A stretch of 18,037 nt of DNA from Verrucomicrobiaceae bacterium (GTDB taxonomy: Bacteria > Verrucomicrobiota > Verrucomicrobiia > Verrucomicrobiales > Verrucomicrobiaceae), in NCBI GenBank assembly GCA_021151605.1, contig JAGKWZ010000264.1, forward strand, positions 1 to 18,037, in the 5' to 3' direction. Below are positions 16,154 through 18,037 of this stretch, piece by piece (the first letter of the stretch is position 1; the number at the start of each line of letters is the position of its first letter). Under the pieces are notes generated by a model. The model had not been told where the DNA came from. It was given only the letters and a program-made list of their open reading frames with translations, and ran no database searches. The position numbers and the translations under genes were made by a program.

Positions 16154-18037
16154 ACCGTCACCTCCATCCATGATTCGAGTCCATCTTCCTTCAGACTCTC
16201 TTCCACACGACTCCAGGCTTTGAGCAGATGCAGCGTGTCCTGCTCGCTCAGCGCGGAGACACGGGTGAGATCGCGTTTGTCCACGCCGTGATATTCGGCC
16301 ACGAGGGACGCCACGCGATCCGTTTCACGCGGTGTAAGATCGCTCCACGCGAGGCGCAGATGAGGCAGACGGAGGAGAAACTCGTCGTTGTCCCAGCTCG
16401 CGAACATTTGCTCCACTGCTTGCAGCAACATCGGCTCGCGCCAGGCAAGCTCGCGGGCGGTTTGGAGCAGTCCCGTGAGAAAATCGACCTGACGTGCACC
16501 ATCGCCCACAGCTGGAGAAAGCGCTCCCTGAACCGCCTGAACCACCTTTTCGGCATCAAGACGCCCCGCCGTGTGCAAAAGACCCGCCACAGCGCCACGC
16601 AGCATGGGCGGCGTGGTCGTGTGGGCGAGCAAGGTGGCGAGACTTTGCCAGAAAAGATCCGCGTCGAGGCCCTGCTCGTCGTTTTCGACACTGAGCCGAC
16701 TGTTGAGCAGCATGGCCCCCTCGACAAAAGCTTCCGCCTGATCATCAGGAAGCTGAACGGCCAGTTCGAGAAGCTGGCATGCACGCGTGTAGGCAGTGCG
16801 CAGCAGTTCAGGCAGCACGGTGAGCTTGGCGGCCTCCAGCGGCTCGCGGCTCTGCCAGAGGAGCATGAGCTGGCTGAGCGCCTTGGCAACGGAGAGAAAG
16901 GCCGCGTCGCGACCGATCCAGTCCGCAAGCTGCATGACAAGATTCTCCACCGCTGCGGGCAGGCCCATCAAGCAGGCGCGGACGAGCAGCGAGACGCCTG
17001 TGCTAGCACTGTCGGCGGCCTCGTCGTTCAGCCGTGTAGCCTCCTCCTGAAGCTTGGCACCAGCCGCTTCTTCGACACTCGCGCCATAAGCCGAGCACTC
17101 GATCAGCTTCGTCTCCGTTTGCGGAATCCACTGGCAGTCCCAGTGCTCGATAACACGTCGCAGATCAAAGCCACGCAGGAAGTCGGGACCCGAACGACGG
17201 CTGCCATAAGACACACCGAGAAACTCCAGACGATGAAGGAAGCGGCTCGTGTCGCGATGCGGCTCCTTTTTGTAGATCTCCAAACTCACCGCCTGGGCTC
17301 CGCCAAAGCTCACGGGCAACTTCCTCCCCTCGGCGACACGACGAAAGTCATCCACCAGCGGCGGCACTCCGGCATCAGGCGGCACATCGCCTGTGGCATC
17401 GCCGGTGAAGAGCTTGCGGGCGAGGGCGAGCACCGCTTCACCATCCGCACCGAGCTCTCCTTTCACCAGGCAGCCGCGAACGGCATCCCAGAGATCCTCG
17501 CGTGCAGGTCCATCATGCCCTCGGAGCTGCGCAAGCCGCCGCGCCTGCTCCAGCGCGGCGATTTCATCCGCCACCGACACGCTGGCGGACAAATCTCGCG
17601 CACGCGCGGTGTGTCCGAGGTTCACGAGCAATCGCAGCGCGACTGCATCGAAAGGGGCCGTCTCGTTTGCCTCCAAAGCCTCCCACAAGGCCTGATAGTA
17701 ACCCGGCTGCGGCATTCCGGCAGCGTAACCAGACATCGCATCGAGCTGCGCGAAGGTGTAGCGTGTGAGGCAGGCATGGCGTGTGGATGGCGTGTGACGC
17801 TTTGGCGGCGGAGGAAGTTCAGCGACCAGCCGCGGCAGCACCACGGAGTGAAAACCACCCGTCACGACCAAAACAGGCCGTGAATCATCTTGATCGAGCA
17901 CTTCGCGAATCGCGCGAGCCATCACCTCCTCACGTGCATTGGTGCCGTCGGAGTCCAAAACTTCATTCGGCGTATCCAGACGCGAGAGATGGCAATACGT
18001 CGCCACATCCCGCACGACCTGCTCAACAGGGCGATGA
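16150..18037 (-). CDS. DUF5682 family protein (YehM-like), N-terminus beyond window edge
   Basis: The last 628 or so residues are visible, and the frame is open to the right edge. Near the visible N-terminus is a strand-loop PVLVVTGGFHS (GGFH encoded at 17859-17848), followed by a TRYTFAQLDAMSGYAAGMPQPGYYQALW segment; both are hallmarks of DUF5682, whose N-terminal part resembles the TraB/erythromycin-esterase-like fold. The remaining C-terminal 450 residues are predominantly helical and Leu/Ala-rich, with repeat-like helices and no recognisable motif. No signal peptide can be judged because the start is missing; full family members run to roughly 750-800 residues. It is the first visible gene of the operon and its stop overlaps the vWA start by ATGA. 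Genomic association with vWA, SWIM and, expected upstream, a MoxR-type AAA+ ATPase points to one protein machine. Molecular activity is unknown. Confidence 0.85.
   Translation of the reverse strand, partial: HRPVEQVVRDVATYCHLSRLDTPNEVLDSDGTNAREEVMARAIREVLDQDDSRPVLVVTGGFHSVVLPRLVAELPPPPKRHTPSTRHACLTRYTFAQLDAMSGYAAGMPQPGYYQALWEALEANETAPFDAVALRLLVNLGHTARARDLSASVSVADEIAALEQARRLAQLRGHDGPAREDLWDAVRGCLVKGELGADGEAVLALARKLFTGDATGDVPPDAGVPPLVDDFRRVAEGRKLPVSFGGAQAVSLEIYKKEPHRDTSRFLHRLEFLGVSYGSRRSGPDFLRGFDLRRVIEHWDCQWIPQTETKLIECSAYGASVEEAAGAKLQEEATRLNDEAADSASTGVSLLVRACLMGLPAAVENLVMQLADWIGRDAAFLSVAKALSQLMLLWQSREPLEAAKLTVLPELLRTAYTRACQLLELAVQLPDDQAEAFVEGAMLLNSRLSVENDEQGLDADLFWQSLATLLAHTTTPPMLRGAVAGLLHTAGRLDAEKVVQAVQGALSPAVGDGARQVDFLTGLLQTARELAWREPMLLQAVEQMFASWDNDEFLLRLPHLRLAWSDLTPRETDRVASLVAEYHGVDKRDLTRVSALSEQDTLHLLKAWSRVEESLKEDGLESWMEVTV
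16158..16165 (-). promoter_or_regulatory. Strong ribosome binding site for the vWA gene
   Basis: GGAGGTGA, read on the minus strand inside the last codons of the DUF5682 gene, ends four nt before the ATG at 16153, with GGAGG at seven nt spacing. It is the clearest Shine-Dalgarno sequence in the window. It decides the start codon over the in-frame ATG at 16171 and suggests that the vWA protein is made in larger amounts than its coupled neighbours. Confidence 0.75.

Noticed and set aside
16228..17883. 551-codon plus-strand ORF
   Set aside because: It lies wholly antisense to the DUF5682 gene. Its product is rich in Arg, His and Gln, with no domain or ribosome binding site; it is a shadow caused by high GC at third positions.
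1..18037. Search for CRISPR arrays, tRNAs, rRNAs, insertion sequences, integrases or attachment sites
   Set aside because: By reading I saw no spaced repeats, tRNA-like cloverleaf, transposase or integrase motif. This was not a computed search.

Overview
This window looks like chromosomal DNA of a Gram-negative, GC-rich bacterium. The phylum Verrucomicrobiota (Prosthecobacter/Verrucomicrobium-like) is my best guess. The inference rests on an Mla-type outer-membrane lipid transport operon, a lipoprotein signal, and secreted DUF1080 and ceramidase-like enzymes, which are abundant in Verrucomicrobiota and Planctomycetota. I saw no rRNA, tRNA, CRISPR array, insertion sequence or phage gene.

Layout. 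(1) 1-2835, minus strand: the N-terminal part of smc, running off the left edge, and an anthranilate synthase component I (trpE). The trpE catalytic region is complete, but its normal N-terminal regulatory segment and start codon cannot be found. A 43-nt imperfect hairpin lies between the two genes. (2) 2933-7868, plus strand: an uncharacterised protein that may be ATP-grasp-like, then a compact Mla-type operon. That operon encodes a STAS-MlaE fusion permease, the MlaF ATPase, an MCE-domain MlaD protein and a PqiC-like lipoprotein. Its genes abut or overlap by ATGA, and together they should form one trans-envelope lipid transporter. (3) 7872-12729: a group of secreted or transport functions. 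A CocE/NonD-type hydrolase (minus) diverges from a nucleoside-permease-type MFS transporter with an internal deletion, which is coupled to a ceramidase-like hydrolase. A DUF1080 protein converges on the latter. (4) 12853-18037, minus strand: a tightly coupled operon of DUF5682, vWA and SWIM zinc-finger genes, followed by a 56-codon orphan ORF. The DUF5682 gene runs off the right edge. Gene content and order match the poorly understood E. coli yehL-yehM-yehP-yehQ arrangement, so a MoxR-type AAA+ ATPase is expected just outside the window.

The most interesting parts are the MoxR/vWA/SWIM/DUF5682-type system, the trpE gene with a lost or frameshifted 5' end (with a CTT-TGA-C motif like the prfB frameshift site), and the MFS gene whose deletion created an ATGA stop/start junction. 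Five other gene junctions in the window use the same ATGA overlap: mlaF/mlaD, mlaD/lipoprotein, MFS/ceramidase-like, DUF5682/vWA and vWA/SWIM.
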